Shown here one piece after another: positions 7,282-15,939 of a DNA stretch of 64,000 nt (its first letter is position 1; every line of letters starts with the position of its first letter). Source of the DNA: Clostridia bacterium (GTDB lineage: Bacteria > Bacillota > Clostridia > Christensenellales > Borkfalkiaceae); contig JAFYTO010000003.1 in NCBI GenBank assembly GCA_017558825.1, forward strand, positions 62,001-126,000, in the 5' to 3' direction. The notes under the pieces are model-generated. The model did no database searches, was not told where the DNA came from, and saw only the letters and a list, made by a program, of their open reading frames with translations. Made by a program: the position numbers and the translations under genes.

Positions 7282-9147
7282 ATGAACGAAATTAAGAACA
7301 ATGCTATTGAAAAAACCGAAAACGTTACTAAAGAAAGCGGTAAAAGTACAAAAAACCAAAACCGCAAGAGGCAGGCTAAGCAAAAGCAATTAAAGCGTGA
7401 ACGCTTAGCTGAGGCCCGTAATGAAAGAAAGCATCAACTCAAACTTAAAAAGCAAGAACTAAGAGCGCAAAAAGAAAAGCAAAAACAAGCAAGGTTAGAG
7501 GCTAGGCGTTTAGAAAAAGAAAGACGTTTAAAAAAGCATCAAGCAAACCTTGCTGAAAAGAAAGCTAAAAGGCAAGAATTACAAGCTTATAAACTCAAAA
7601 AAAGAGAAGAGCGTTTAAAAAGGCGTGAATTATTAAAACACGAAACAAAAACGCAAAGAAATGAGCGCATTGCAAGAGAAAGAGCGCAAAAATTAGAAAT
7701 GCGCCGTCAAAAACTTGAAGATAAAAAAGCAAGGCGTCTTGAACTTATAAAAGAACGCGAACAAAAGCGTTTATTAAGAAGTCAAGAAAGGCGCGAAAAG
7801 CGCAAAAACAACAAGGGTGTTGGCGGTTGGCTTGCAGCGGTAATTTCTCTTGGCGTTACAGTGCTTGTTCTTGCAGGAATGTTAACTTTTACACTTTTTA
7901 CGCCAATGGACGACCTTATGATGTCGTCTGCCGTTCAAGAAAAAAGTTTTTACGACCTTGTTGGCTACGTTGATAATTTAGACGTAAATTTAAGCAAACT
8001 CACACTTTCTAGCGATAGCGAAGACCAACAAAAAATTTTAGGAGACGTTAGAGTTCAAAGTAATTTGGCTACTAACAGCATTTCAACGCTTGCTCTTCCA
8101 GACGAAGATAAATTTTACACCACTAAATTTATAAACCAAGTAGGTGATTTTGCAAAATATTTAAACGAAAAATTAATTGACGGTAAGTCTTTAACTAAGG
8201 AAGACAAAGAAACTTTAAATTCAATGTATCAAATTAACAATGAATTAAAAATGGAACTTTCTATGCTTGCTAGCAGTTTAGACGAAAATTTTGATTTTCG
8301 CTCTCTTTACGAAAACAAGCAAGACAACCTTATTATTTCAAAATTTGTAGAACTTGAATCAAATGCAACAAACTATCCGCATATGATTTATGACGGTGCG
8401 TTTTCTGAAAATGCAAACGTAAAGCAAGCAAAGGCATTAGAAGGTTTAAAAGAATTTTCTAAAACGGAAGCAGAAAAGCAATTAAAGCAATATTTTAAAA
8501 ATTACAACGTTAAAGATATTGAACTTGTAGGCGAGGTTACAGGTACTAACGTAGAGTGTTATGAATTTAACTGTAAAACGGAAGGAGACGTAAACCTTAC
8601 TGCTGAAATTTCAAAAGTAGGTGGAAAGTTACTTTTATTTAACCACTTTAAAGATTGTAAAGAAGATAAGGTTAGCGTGCAAGACTGTCAAAAGTCTGCC
8701 GAAGAATTTTTAGCAAATTTAGGTATTACAAACGTTAGAAGCGTTTGGAATACAACCTCAAACAATACCGTAACGTTTAACTACGCATCGGTTGTAGATG
8801 GTATTATTTGCTACAGTGACCTTATTAAGGTAAACGTATGTAAAGAACGTGGAACAGTTTCTGCAATAGAAACAAGCGCGTATTATTTAAACAATACTAA
8901 TGCAAGAAAAATTCAAAAACCGCAAATTAGCGAAGAAGAAGCAAGTAAAAAATTAAGCAAAGATATTTCTATAGAATCTTCTAGGCTTGCTATTATTCCT
9001 GTTGGCAACAATAGCGAAGTTTTAACTTACGAATTTATTGGCAGTTATGAAAATAGCACTTATTACGTGTATATTGATGCTGTTACGGGTAAAGAAGTTA
9101 AAATTTATAAAGTTGTAAACACTACTAGTGGTAGCCTTGTAATGTGA
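7282..9147 (+). CDS. ypeB: Germination protein YpeB with a long basic N-terminal extension
   Basis: YpeB is needed for SleB to localise and remain stable in the spore. A transmembrane segment (about 182-206) is followed by YpeB-type sequence (SFYDLVGYVDNLDVNLSKL) and C-terminal PepSY-like repeats (about 380-621). Typical YpeB proteins start almost directly with the membrane helix and have about 450 residues. Here about 178 residues of Lys/Arg/Glu/Gln-rich coiled coil come first. The tail would face the forespore cytoplasm side and could bind DNA or acidic protein. GGGGG precedes the ATG. The extension is in frame with good codons, so an artefact is unlikely. Confidence 0.88.
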   Translation: MNEIKNNAIEKTENVTKESGKSTKNQNRKRQAKQKQLKRERLAEARNERKHQLKLKKQELRAQKEKQKQARLEARRLEKERRLKKHQANLAEKKAKRQELQAYKLKKREERLKRRELLKHETKTQRNERIARERAQKLEMRRQKLEDKKARRLELIKEREQKRLLRSQERREKRKNNKGVGGWLAAVISLGVTVLVLAGMLTFTLFTPMDDLMMSSAVQEKSFYDLVGYVDNLDVNLSKLTLSSDSEDQQKILGDVRVQSNLATNSISTLALPDEDKFYTTKFINQVGDFAKYLNEKLIDGKSLTKEDKETLNSMYQINNELKMELSMLASSLDENFDFRSLYENKQDNLIISKFVELESNATNYPHMIYDGAFSENANVKQAKALEGLKEFSKTEAEKQLKQYFKNYNVKDIELVGEVTGTNVECYEFNCKTEGDVNLTAEISKVGGKLLLFNHFKDCKEDKVSVQDCQKSAEEFLANLGITNVRSVWNTTSNNTVTFNYASVVDGIICYSDLIKVNVCKERGTVSAIETSAYYLNNTNARKIQKPQISEEEASKKLSKDISIESSRLAIIPVGNNSEVLTYEFIGSYENSTYYVYIDAVTGKEVKIYKVVNTTSGSLVM

Positions 9148-9176
9148 AAACTAAATAAGTTTTATTGTAAAGTTTT

Positions 9177-9206
9177 AACGGTTTCTTTTATAGAAGCCGT
9201 TTTTTA
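9177..9206 (+). terminator. Terminator after ypeB
   Basis: AACGGTTTCT and AGAAGCCGTT pair around a short loop, followed by TTTTTTATT. Confidence 0.75.
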
Positions 9207-9210
9207 TTAA

Positions 9211-9277
9211 GCCCTTAATTGCAAAAAGGGAGGTGGCACGCTTAAATTTTCTCTCCAAGCCTCCCTTGTGTAAAGGC
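9211..9277. repeat. Decayed L-module remnants (island A, left end)
   Basis: A degenerate first hairpin (9211-9232) runs into GGTGGCACGCTTAAATT, the L-prime tail also found near 15710, 15802 and 19241. A truncated L (GCCTCCCTTGTGTAAAGG, 9259-9276) follows. Confidence 0.6.
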
Positions 9278-9314
9278 TGTTAAGCAGTTGAGTATAAATA
9301 ATATACTTTTATTA

Positions 9315-9595
9315 GCCTCCCTTGTGTAAAGGGAGGTGGCATTTGAAAAATGACGGAGGGATTGACTTTTACAAAACGCAAAACTTTTTTCTATAAAAGC
9401 CTCCCTTGTGTAAAGGGAGGTGGCACGCATTGCGTGACGGAGGGATTGACTTTTATAAAACGCAAAACTTTTTTCTCTCCAAGCCTCCCTTGTGTAAAGG
9501 GAGGTGGCATTTGAAAAATGACGGAGGGATTGACATATATAATTTAAACAATCCCCCCCACCGCTAAAGCGGAACCACCCTTTACGTAAAGGGGA
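9315..9595 (+). repeat. Island A: three tandem L modules plus one R module
   Basis: L copies lie at 9315-9364, 9399-9448 and 9483-9532, each exactly 50 nt and separated by a conserved 34-nt spacer beginning ACTTTTA(C/T)AAAACGC. The last L is followed by a 16-nt AT core and R (9549-9595). The second hairpin of L reads CATTTGAAAAATG, CACGCATTGCGTG and CATTTGAAAAATG in turn, always palindromic. R here is partly decayed (AACCACCC for AGCCCCC). Confidence 0.85.
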
Positions 9596-9619
9596 CGTTG
9601 TGAAAATTAATAATATACT

Positions 9620-9644
9620 GTAGCGGAGCATTTCATATACTTCC
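9620..9644. repeat. Degenerate GTAG-hairpin repeat
   Basis: GTAGCGGAGCATTTCATATA is a decayed relative of the perfect GTAG-hairpin at 18757-18781, and likewise lies just downstream of an R module. Confidence 0.45.
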
Positions 9645-9709
9645 TTAGTCAAAATATGGTTTTAAGAATTTTTAAACTGTAATTGCATAAAATAATATAA
9701 GGTAAGTTT

Positions 9710-10033
9710 ATGTTCATTAAATATAGCGAGTTAAAAAAGAAAGACGTTCTAAACGTTGAAACGGGCAAAAACCTTGGCAAAATTACTGACCTTGTTATTG
9801 ACGGAGATAGTGGTGAAATTCAAAAAATAATAACGTGCGCTAAAAAGTTTTCGCTACTTCCAAGTGATAGCCAAGAAATTGATTATTGTAAAATTACAAA
9901 GATTGGCGATGACGTAATTTTAATTTCTAAGCGCAGTAAAAATTGTCAAGCCCCTTGCGTAGAGCCTTCGCCTTGCTCTCAACTAGCCGCAAATTGTAAT
10001 TGTGTTGAACCTCGCACGTTTGATGAAGAGTAA
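9710..10033 (+). CDS. YlmC/YmxH family PRC-barrel protein
   Basis: A PRC-barrel domain (about residues 1-75: KKKDVLNVETGKNLGKITDL, IDGDSGEIQKIIT) characterises the YlmC/YmxH sporulation-associated family. Its exact function is unknown. After the barrel comes a 30-residue tail with six cysteines (CQAPCVEPSPCSQ, NCNC), unusual for the family and suggestive of metal binding or cross-linking. The ribosome-binding site is weak (TAAGGTAAG). Repeat islands flank the gene on both sides. Confidence 0.78.
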   Translation: MFIKYSELKKKDVLNVETGKNLGKITDLVIDGDSGEIQKIITCAKKFSLLPSDSQEIDYCKITKIGDDVILISKRSKNCQAPCVEPSPCSQLAANCNCVEPRTFDEE

Positions 10034-10088
10034 ATTTAATAAAGCAAGTTCAATTACAAAAAAAGGAAACGTAATTTATTATCTAAAA

Positions 10089-10113
10089 GCCTCCAATTGC
10101 GAAAAAGGGATAG
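10089..10113. repeat. Decayed L hairpin
   Basis: GCCTCCAATTGCGAAAAAGG is a degenerate first hairpin of L. The 30 nt before it (AAAGGAAACGTAATTTATTA onward) recur near 16003 and 18257, also ahead of L-type copies. Confidence 0.5.
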
Positions 10114-10135
10114 AGTATAATTTATCATTATAAAA

Positions 10136-10246
10136 GCCTCCCTTGTGTAAAGGGAGGTGGCACGCATTGCGTGACGGAGGGATTGGCATATATAATTTAA
10201 ACAATCCCCCACCGCCAAAGCGGAGCCCCCTTTGCACAAAGGGGCC
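10136..10246 (+). mobile_element. Minimal L-core-R element, MITE-like
   Basis: L is 10136-10185, the core (GCATATATAATTTAAA) 10186-10201, and R 10202-10246. At 111 bp it is the cleanest non-coding copy. L and R are diverged inverted repeats of each other; the inner ends GGGATTG and CAATCCC pair exactly. It encodes nothing. Confidence 0.75.
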
Positions 10247-10269
10247 GAAGAATAAATTTATCTTTCCAA

Positions 10270-10481
10270 GCCTCCCTTGTGTAAAGGGAGGTGGCACGCA
10301 TTGCGTGACGGAGGGATTGTAATTATATAAAAATACAAACAACAACTCGCCGTAAGGCGAATAAAACTTTCGAAAGAAAATATAACTCGTTATTAAACGA
10401 ATAACACAAATTCGATAGAATTTATATAACTCTAAACAATCCCCACCGCCAAAGCGGAGCCTCGTTTACTTAAAGGGGTCC
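10270..10481 (+). mobile_element. L-R element with a hairpin-chain core
   Basis: L is 10270-10319 and R 10437-10481. The 117-nt interior is a chain of four small stem-loops (CTCGCCGTAAGGCGA, CTTTCGAAAG, CTCGTTATTAAACGA, ATTCGATAGAAT) spaced by AT-rich linkers. The first part, TAATTATATAAAA, also follows the solitary L at 18836. Confidence 0.7.
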
Positions 10482-10776
10482 AATTAAAGCATAATAAATT
10501 ACTTTATCTCTGCTTCCGCAAAAAAATATAAATATGGCGTACGGCTCCGTTAACGCGCGCGTGCGCGCGCGTCAACTATAAACTATAATAGTGTTGTTGT
10601 TATTAAATTTTAACAAATTAATTAATTTGTGGCTGTTTAGCTTAAATTTATTTTTTTACTCTATTCTATATTTTGTGTATAAAAAAGTTATTACTACCAA
10701 TATTTAGTAAAAAAAATATCATTTAAAAAACGCTTAAAAAATTGTGAAAAATTTATAAAAAATTTTAAAAAAACAG
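10482..10776. other. Intergenic stretch with an alternating purine-pyrimidine tract
   Basis: No gene is seen. A GC run at 10553-10572 alternates purine and pyrimidine for 20 nt and is nearly palindromic, a candidate Z-DNA or cruciform tract in very AT-rich DNA. The rest up to the promoter at 10777 is A/T-rich and featureless. Confidence 0.5.
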
Positions 10777-10805
10777 TTGAAATTTAACGCTACATATGCT
10801 ATAAT
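10777..10805 (+). promoter_or_regulatory. Promoter of the peptide and surface-protein operon
   Basis: TTGAAA (10777-10782), a 17-nt spacer and TATAAT (10800-10805). It leaves a leader of about 135 nt before the small peptide gene. Confidence 0.75.
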
Positions 10806-10948
10806 CATTGTAACTGTGGAGTTCTCTACACTTTTTTGCTGTTCAATTTTTTATAAAAACGGCAAAAATATCAAATTAAGGCTATATTATTTTGCTAATC
10901 TTTTTATTTATAAAATAAAACTATCTTATAATTAAGAGGTGGTATAAT

Positions 10949-11071
10949 ATGAAATTATTATATGTAAGTCCGTCAATAGAAGTTGTTGAAATCAACTATG
11001 TTGACATAGTAACAGATTCTAAGGGTTTCAATTACGAATGGATAGACCCATTAAACGGTAATTGGATTTAG
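10949..11071 (+). CDS. Small 40-residue peptide upstream of the giant secreted protein
   Basis: The ORF starts MKLLYVSPSIEVVEINYVDI and ends DPLNGNWI. AGAGGTGG lies 6 nt before the ATG, a good ribosome-binding site. From memory, short peptides beginning K-x-Y-x-x-P-x-(I/L/M)-E-V and carrying a D-(I/V)-(V/I)-T motif are widespread in gut Clostridia; their function is not established. It is 17 nt upstream of, and probably co-transcribed with, the 1431-residue gene, so a precursor peptide, leader peptide or translational coupler are all possible. It has no signal peptide. Confidence 0.6.
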   Translation: MKLLYVSPSIEVVEINYVDIVTDSKGFNYEWIDPLNGNWI

Positions 11072-11088
11072 GCAAATAGGAGGAATGT

Positions 11089-14000
11089 ATGACAAAAACT
11101 ATTAAGAACAATTTAATTCGTTTACTCTCTGTAATGGTTGCTGTTTGCTGTGTGTTCGGCATTTTAACAATGCCAAAAACAGGCGCTAAGGCAAATGACA
11201 TTAAAACCACTTCAGAGAATTATATGTGGGTAGAGGCAGACGCATTAGTTAACGCAACTACCGTAGATAAATCTGGCGTTAGATTTACTACAAAAGTTAA
11301 TTACGAATTTGCTAGCACTAACTCTTCAGGTTCAAACTCTCTTAAAGGTATTTACGGCAAAGATGCTGAATTCCTTTTTGGTATGGTTATTGCTGACCAA
11401 TTATACCTTGATGAAAAAGGCCAAGTTGCAGAAAGAACAGAAATTACGGTTGACACGCCAACAGCTATTACAATTGCCTATACAAAGCCTGAAAACTTTG
11501 ACGGCCGTTGGACTAACGGTATTTCTGACTATACTGCGTCTATTTCATACCGTGAAGATAAGTTAAAGTCTGATTTTATTGCTCACGATGCAGCTGTTAA
11601 AGCAGGTGAAAAAAATGAAAACTACTATTTTACTAACGGCGAGTATAATGAAAAAGAGTTCAAAGCTATATTGACAAAAGTTTATGCTGAAAGATTAATT
11701 GCACGTGCTTACGTTCAAATTACTACAAAAGACGGCGAAGTAGACTACATCTACTCTACAACTTCTACAGTTGCTTCTGTTCGTGACGTAGCTAACGATA
11801 AATACGTTCAAAATAGAAATGATGCTGAATGGCTTAAAAAATACGGCTGGTTAGCAACTAAATACCTTAGCACAGCATCTTATAAAGACGCTTTTGTTGA
11901 CGTTGACGGTGATAACGCTGGCGAAATTTTTGCTACCGATTTAACTGATTATACTGAATTCGTATTAGGTCAAAAGGCTCTTGATGCAAGTAAAATTACT
12001 GCTACTGAAGCTACTACAGCTCTCAGCGAAGAAGTGTTTGCTAATATGGAACTTGGCAAAACTTACACTCTTGCTTGTTATGATAACAACGGCAACGTTT
12101 TAAACTTAAATTTAAAACCTGTTACGGAAGTTATTACAACTCCAAGTGAGTTTAAGTCAATTTTCGACCTTTCAAATAACAACGAAAAATGCGTAAATAG
12201 AGGTTCATTCTATTCTTGTACGGTTGATGGTTACTATGTTTTAGGTAACGACCTTGACATGTCAACTACAAAACTTGACCATAACCTTGTTTGTGCTTAC
12301 AACACTAACTCTGCTGCAACTTCATTCGGCGTAGGTTTCTATGGTACTTTTGATGGTAATGGTTACACAATTTCTAACCTTGACGTTTCAAGGAGTGGTG
12401 CAGGCATTTACCAAATGTCTTCAAACGGCAACTTTATGGAAATGAATGAAGATCCGTCTACAGGCGTAAGCGTTTACTCTTACTATCCTACAATTACAGC
12501 TAACCACTCTTGCGGTCACTCTTCTGGTACTGGCGTAGGCGTATTTGCATCACTTGGTTACGGCTCAACTATTAAAAACGTTGCGTTTACTAATGCTAAA
12601 GCATCTAACAGTTCGTTCCTTGCAATGTTTACTGAAGGTTCTTATAACAGAGATAACGGTGTTGCCGCTTACAGCGCTTTCGGTGGTTTTGAACAAGTTG
12701 ATTCTTCTTCATATACTTGGCGTTTAGGTAAAGTTGGAACAGAATGTACGGGTGCTGCTGGTTGTCCTGTTCACGGCAATGATGATTGTTCAGCAACTCA
12801 AGGAACAAAATTCTATAAATGTTCTGGTACTGGTTATTGCTACCTTCACCAAACTAGCGGTACTCACGAAGCAACTTGGGTTCCTGTAGTATATTCTACA
12901 AGTAGTAACGATTTCGTTGCATTTGCTACCGATACTATTTGGGTAAGAAAAGACGTTGAACTTACTGCTGCTCAAGCAAAAATTACTTACGAAAACTTAT
13001 ATATTGATATTAACGAAGCAACTTCAAACTTCCGTGGTGTGTTCAACTCTTTCGGTGCAAGCAAAACAGATAAAATTACAACTTTAAATAACGTTGTAAT
13101 TAACTATAACGGTACTGCTACAACTTCATCTAACAATGGTTTATTCCGTGGTGAAAATAAGGTTGCAACAACCGGTGGTCACGGTATTGCGTTTGAAGCA
13201 CCAACTAAGAATAACGTAGTTATTATTGCTAAAAACTGTGGTAACTTAATTAACTATAGTGGTACTTACGTTGCTTCTAACTTAGAAGGCACTAATAAAA
13301 TTGCAGGTATTCTTCAATATGCTTCTTTAGAAGCTTACAAGCAAGCTATTGATAATAAAGAAACATCTGTTTCAGGCTTTAATAAATACTGGAACACAAG
13401 TGCAGGCGTTCCTTTCTGGGGTGCCCACTATGCTAACACTATTACGTTTGACGTTGGCGGTGTAGCTTCTGACGGAACTGAAAACTTTACTATCGTTGCT
13501 GATGGTTCTCAACAATCTGTTAAAGTTTCTGCTTTAGACTATTTCGGTAAAGCTCTTGAATTTGAAACTGCCGAATCTAGTGATTCAGATTTAGCTACGG
13601 TTGATAAAAATGGTTTAATTACTTTTGCTGAAGAAATTGATGCAAGCGAAGCAACCGTTACTCTCACTTTAACTATTGCTGGTAAAGTATTTACAGCAAC
13701 TGCAACTATTCAAGGTGGCTTTGAATTTGTTAATGACGTTGAAGTTACTTACAGCCAAGACCAAGGTAGATTTAACTTTGATGGCTTTGCAGCTGAAGGT
13801 GTTGTATTTAGTAATGACACTGTTTTAGAAGCTTCCGTTATCTATAACGGCGTTACAACAAATCTTACTAAACAAGTAATTCAAGTTAAAGATTACGGTA
13901 TTGTTAATGGTAAGAATTGGACGGAAGTTCCAGGTAGCGTAGGTGCTTCTGGTCCTGACGCTAATGGTACAGGCGACGATACAATGGTTAACTTTAACGC

Positions 14001-15384
14001 TTTCTTAGGTGAAAACGTTGTTAAGTTTGCTGTTGATATTAAAGAAGATGGCAGTTACGATCCTGAACTCTTTACTCAAATATTACTAGTTAAAGTAAAC
14101 ACTGGTACAGAAGAAGAACCTGTATATAAGAATTACATGTTCAAAAACTTTAAAGCATATTCTGCTATTATTACAAACGCTGGCCAATTAGCCGAAGTTC
14201 TTTCTGTAAAAACAACTTCAACTCTTAACAAGGGTTACTATATTTTAGCAAACAACATTACGCATACACGTGGTATTTATAAAGTTACTCACGCTAATCC
14301 AAATAGTGCTAAAACAATGGGCTTCCAAGGTGTATTTGATGGTCAAGGTTACTGTTTAAATAACGGCCTTGCAGGTTCAACTTATGGTTTATTTGACCAA
14401 ATTGTTTCTACAGCGGAAATGCCTACTACAATTAGAAACGTATCATTAACAACTTATTCAGGTGCAAATAGTTCTGCTGGTTTTGCAAAATCACTTGTTA
14501 CTGATAATAATGAAACTCTTACGGCTGATGACGGTGCAACTATTACCGTTTCTAAGAACCCTGTAGAATTCTACAACGTACACTATAAACCAACAACTTC
14601 TACAATTCACGGTTTATTCTATGCACATCCTAACTATGTAAACTACAAGTTAAGAAACGTTGTAATTAACTTTGAAAACTTAAGAGGACATCAAACTTAC
14701 AACAACTCTAACTACTTCAACAGCGATACGTATGGTATTTTATTAAATACTCCTGAATACGGGTACACTGGTGGTTCTCAAATAACTGCAGTTGAGCATT
14801 TTGCAAGAGCTTCTTACACTGCTAACCCATTTGAAAACGTAGTTATTCTTGCTAACATGCCTGTTGTTGGTTACATTGGTAATGACGTTGCTAGCCAAGG
14901 TTACACTAATAAAGAACCATTAGATACTTACTATATGGGTTACGGCGCTAACAAGATAGATAAGTCTGGTATGAAGATTGCTAGAATTGCTCAAGCAAAT
15001 GCAGCAAACACTCCATCTAACATGGCTAACCTTGTATTTGACGTATTAGCATCTCAAACTCAATTAACTGCTCTTAAAGAAACTCCATGGGCTGGTGCTG
15101 CAACAACTGGTGAATACACGGTAACTGACCCTGCAGATCCTACTGCAAGCAAGCAATATACTACTCAACATGAACAAGCGTTCTTCTTCAAGGGTGTATA
15201 TCAATTCTACGACCTTAAAGAAATGGCTGCTGCTATTGTACTTGCTGAAAGCGGTGATACAAGTGAAGAATCTAAGGTACTCAACAAGTTAGTTGCTGCA
15301 GGTATGCCATACAAGTTCTCTGCTGAAAAGACAACTGAAGGCATTACAGGACGTTACGTTCAATGGATTCAAGGTAACAACTAA
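11089..15384 (+). CDS. Giant secreted protein with two GLUG-like domains
   Basis: 1431 residues with a Sec signal peptide (about 1-35, ending near GAKA). Two copies of a related module occur: about 350-440 (GYYVLGNDLDM then GTFDGNGYTISNL) and about 1025-1105 (GYYILANNITH then GVFDGQGYCLNNG). They resemble GLUG or pectate-lyase-like repeats of surface proteins. Residues 790-877 look like a bacterial Ig-like (Big) domain. A cysteine/histidine cluster (CTGAAGCPVHGNDDC) lies near 550. No LPxTG, SLH, LysM or C-terminal membrane anchor is visible, so it is secreted or held non-covalently. Its codon use is richer in GCT, CTT and TTC than its neighbours', suggesting high expression. AGGAGG precedes the ATG. 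Substrate and role are unknown. Confidence 0.8.
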   Translation: MTKTIKNNLIRLLSVMVAVCCVFGILTMPKTGAKANDIKTTSENYMWVEADALVNATTVDKSGVRFTTKVNYEFASTNSSGSNSLKGIYGKDAEFLFGMVIADQLYLDEKGQVAERTEITVDTPTAITIAYTKPENFDGRWTNGISDYTASISYREDKLKSDFIAHDAAVKAGEKNENYYFTNGEYNEKEFKAILTKVYAERLIARAYVQITTKDGEVDYIYSTTSTVASVRDVANDKYVQNRNDAEWLKKYGWLATKYLSTASYKDAFVDVDGDNAGEIFATDLTDYTEFVLGQKALDASKITATEATTALSEEVFANMELGKTYTLACYDNNGNVLNLNLKPVTEVITTPSEFKSIFDLSNNNEKCVNRGSFYSCTVDGYYVLGNDLDMSTTKLDHNLVCAYNTNSAATSFGVGFYGTFDGNGYTISNLDVSRSGAGIYQMSSNGNFMEMNEDPSTGVSVYSYYPTITANHSCGHSSGTGVGVFASLGYGSTIKNVAFTNAKASNSSFLAMFTEGSYNRDNGVAAYSAFGGFEQVDSSSYTWRLGKVGTECTGAAGCPVHGNDDCSATQGTKFYKCSGTGYCYLHQTSGTHEATWVPVVYSTSSNDFVAFATDTIWVRKDVELTAAQAKITYENLYIDINEATSNFRGVFNSFGASKTDKITTLNNVVINYNGTATTSSNNGLFRGENKVATTGGHGIAFEAPTKNNVVIIAKNCGNLINYSGTYVASNLEGTNKIAGILQYASLEAYKQAIDNKETSVSGFNKYWNTSAGVPFWGAHYANTITFDVGGVASDGTENFTIVADGSQQSVKVSALDYFGKALEFETAESSDSDLATVDKNGLITFAEEIDASEATVTLTLTIAGKVFTATATIQGGFEFVNDVEVTYSQDQGRFNFDGFAAEGVVFSNDTVLEASVIYNGVTTNLTKQVIQVKDYGIVNGKNWTEVPGSVGASGPDANGTGDDTMVNFNAFLGENVVKFAVDIKEDGSYDPELFTQILLVKVNTGTEEEPVYKNYMFKNFKAYSAIITNAGQLAEVLSVKTTSTLNKGYYILANNITHTRGIYKVTHANPNSAKTMGFQGVFDGQGYCLNNGLAGSTYGLFDQIVSTAEMPTTIRNVSLTTYSGANSSAGFAKSLVTDNNETLTADDGATITVSKNPVEFYNVHYKPTTSTIHGLFYAHPNYVNYKLRNVVINFENLRGHQTYNNSNYFNSDTYGILLNTPEYGYTGGSQITAVEHFARASYTANPFENVVILANMPVVGYIGNDVASQGYTNKEPLDTYYMGYGANKIDKSGMKIARIAQANAANTPSNMANLVFDVLASQTQLTALKETPWAGAATTGEYTVTDPADPTASKQYTTQHEQAFFFKGVYQFYDLKEMAAAIVLAESGDTSEESKVLNKLVAAGMPYKFSAEKTTEGITGRYVQWIQGNN

Positions 15385-15418
15385 TAAATAATTAGTTTAC
15401 CTAAACAAAATTAAATTA

Positions 15419-15450
15419 AGATACGCACAAAACTGTGCGTATCTTTTTTT
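15419..15450 (+). terminator. Strong terminator after the giant secreted protein
   Basis: AGATACGCACA and TGTGCGTATCT form a perfect 11-bp stem around AAAC, followed by seven T. Confidence 0.9.
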
Positions 15451-15518
15451 GCAACTTTATATATGAAATATACAAATACTTATTCACTTTTAACTATAAC
15501 TTATAACTTTTTCTTAAA

Positions 15519-15585
15519 GCCTCCTATTGCGAAAAGGTTAGTATTTATTTTTTTTAAAAAGCCTCCCTTGCGAAAAAACAGGTTG
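15519..15585. repeat. Decayed L hairpins (island C, left end)
   Basis: GCCTCCTATTGCGAAAAGG (15519-15537) and GCCTCCCTTGCGAAAAAACA (15561-15580) are broken first hairpins of L. Confidence 0.5.
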
Positions 15586-15603
15586 AGATTTTCTCTAGCC
15601 TAT

Positions 15604-15653
15604 GCCTCCCTTGTGTAAAGGGAGGTGTCATTTGCAAAATGACGGAGGGATTG
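15604..15653 (+). repeat. L module (island C)
   Basis: A full 50-nt L with second hairpin CATTTGCAAAATG. It is followed by the type-1 spacer ACTTTTACAAAACGC rather than by R. Confidence 0.75.
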
Positions 15654-15686
15654 ACTTTTACAAAACGCAAATTTTTTTCTCTCCAA

Positions 15687-15828
15687 GCCTCCTATTGCGA
15701 AAAAGGGAAGTGGCACGCTTAAATTCTCTCTCACAAGCCTCCCTTGTGTATAACGCAAACTTATTTCTTTCTCTCCAAGCCTCCTATTGCAAAAAAGGGA
15801 AGTGGCACGCTTAAATTCTCTCTCACAA
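15687..15828. repeat. Tandem L-prime repeats, 92-bp period
   Basis: Two nearly identical units begin at 15687 and 15779. Each has GCCTCCTATTGC, AAAAAGGGAAGTGGCACGCT and TAAATTCTCTCTCACAA. A truncated L (15737) lies between them. L-prime keeps the first hairpin and GGCACGC of L and then diverges. Confidence 0.65.
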
Positions 15829-15939
15829 GCCTCACTTGTGTAAAGGGAGGTGTCACGCATTGCGTGACGGAGGGATTGCCATATATAATTTAAACAATCC
15901 CCCACCGCTAAAGCAGAGCCCCCTTTGCACAAAGGGGCC
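15829..15939 (+). mobile_element. Minimal L-core-R element
   Basis: L is 15829-15878 (one mismatch, CCTCACTT), the core CCATATATAATTTAAA, and R 15895-15939 (AGCAGAG for AGCGGAG). The 23 nt after R (15940-15962) are identical to those after the nuclease-bearing element (18735-18757). Confidence 0.7.

Noticed and set aside
9315..9595. CRISPR array in the tandem repeats
   Set aside because: The intervening spacers are themselves conserved between copies and islands, the repeats are 50 nt with two hairpins, and no cas gene is present.
10136..10246. L/R hairpins as simple Rho-independent terminators
   Set aside because: No T-tract follows the L or R stems, islands can lie after a true terminator (15419), and they occur many times per gap.
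9242..10345. Long minus-strand reading frames across the repeat islands
   Set aside because: They only read through repeated L/R sequence, have no ribosome-binding sites and translate to the same low-complexity strings (for example TSLYTREA).
15600..15932. Reading frames on both strands in island C
   Set aside because: They are artefacts of repeat periodicity; no start signals and no family resemblance.
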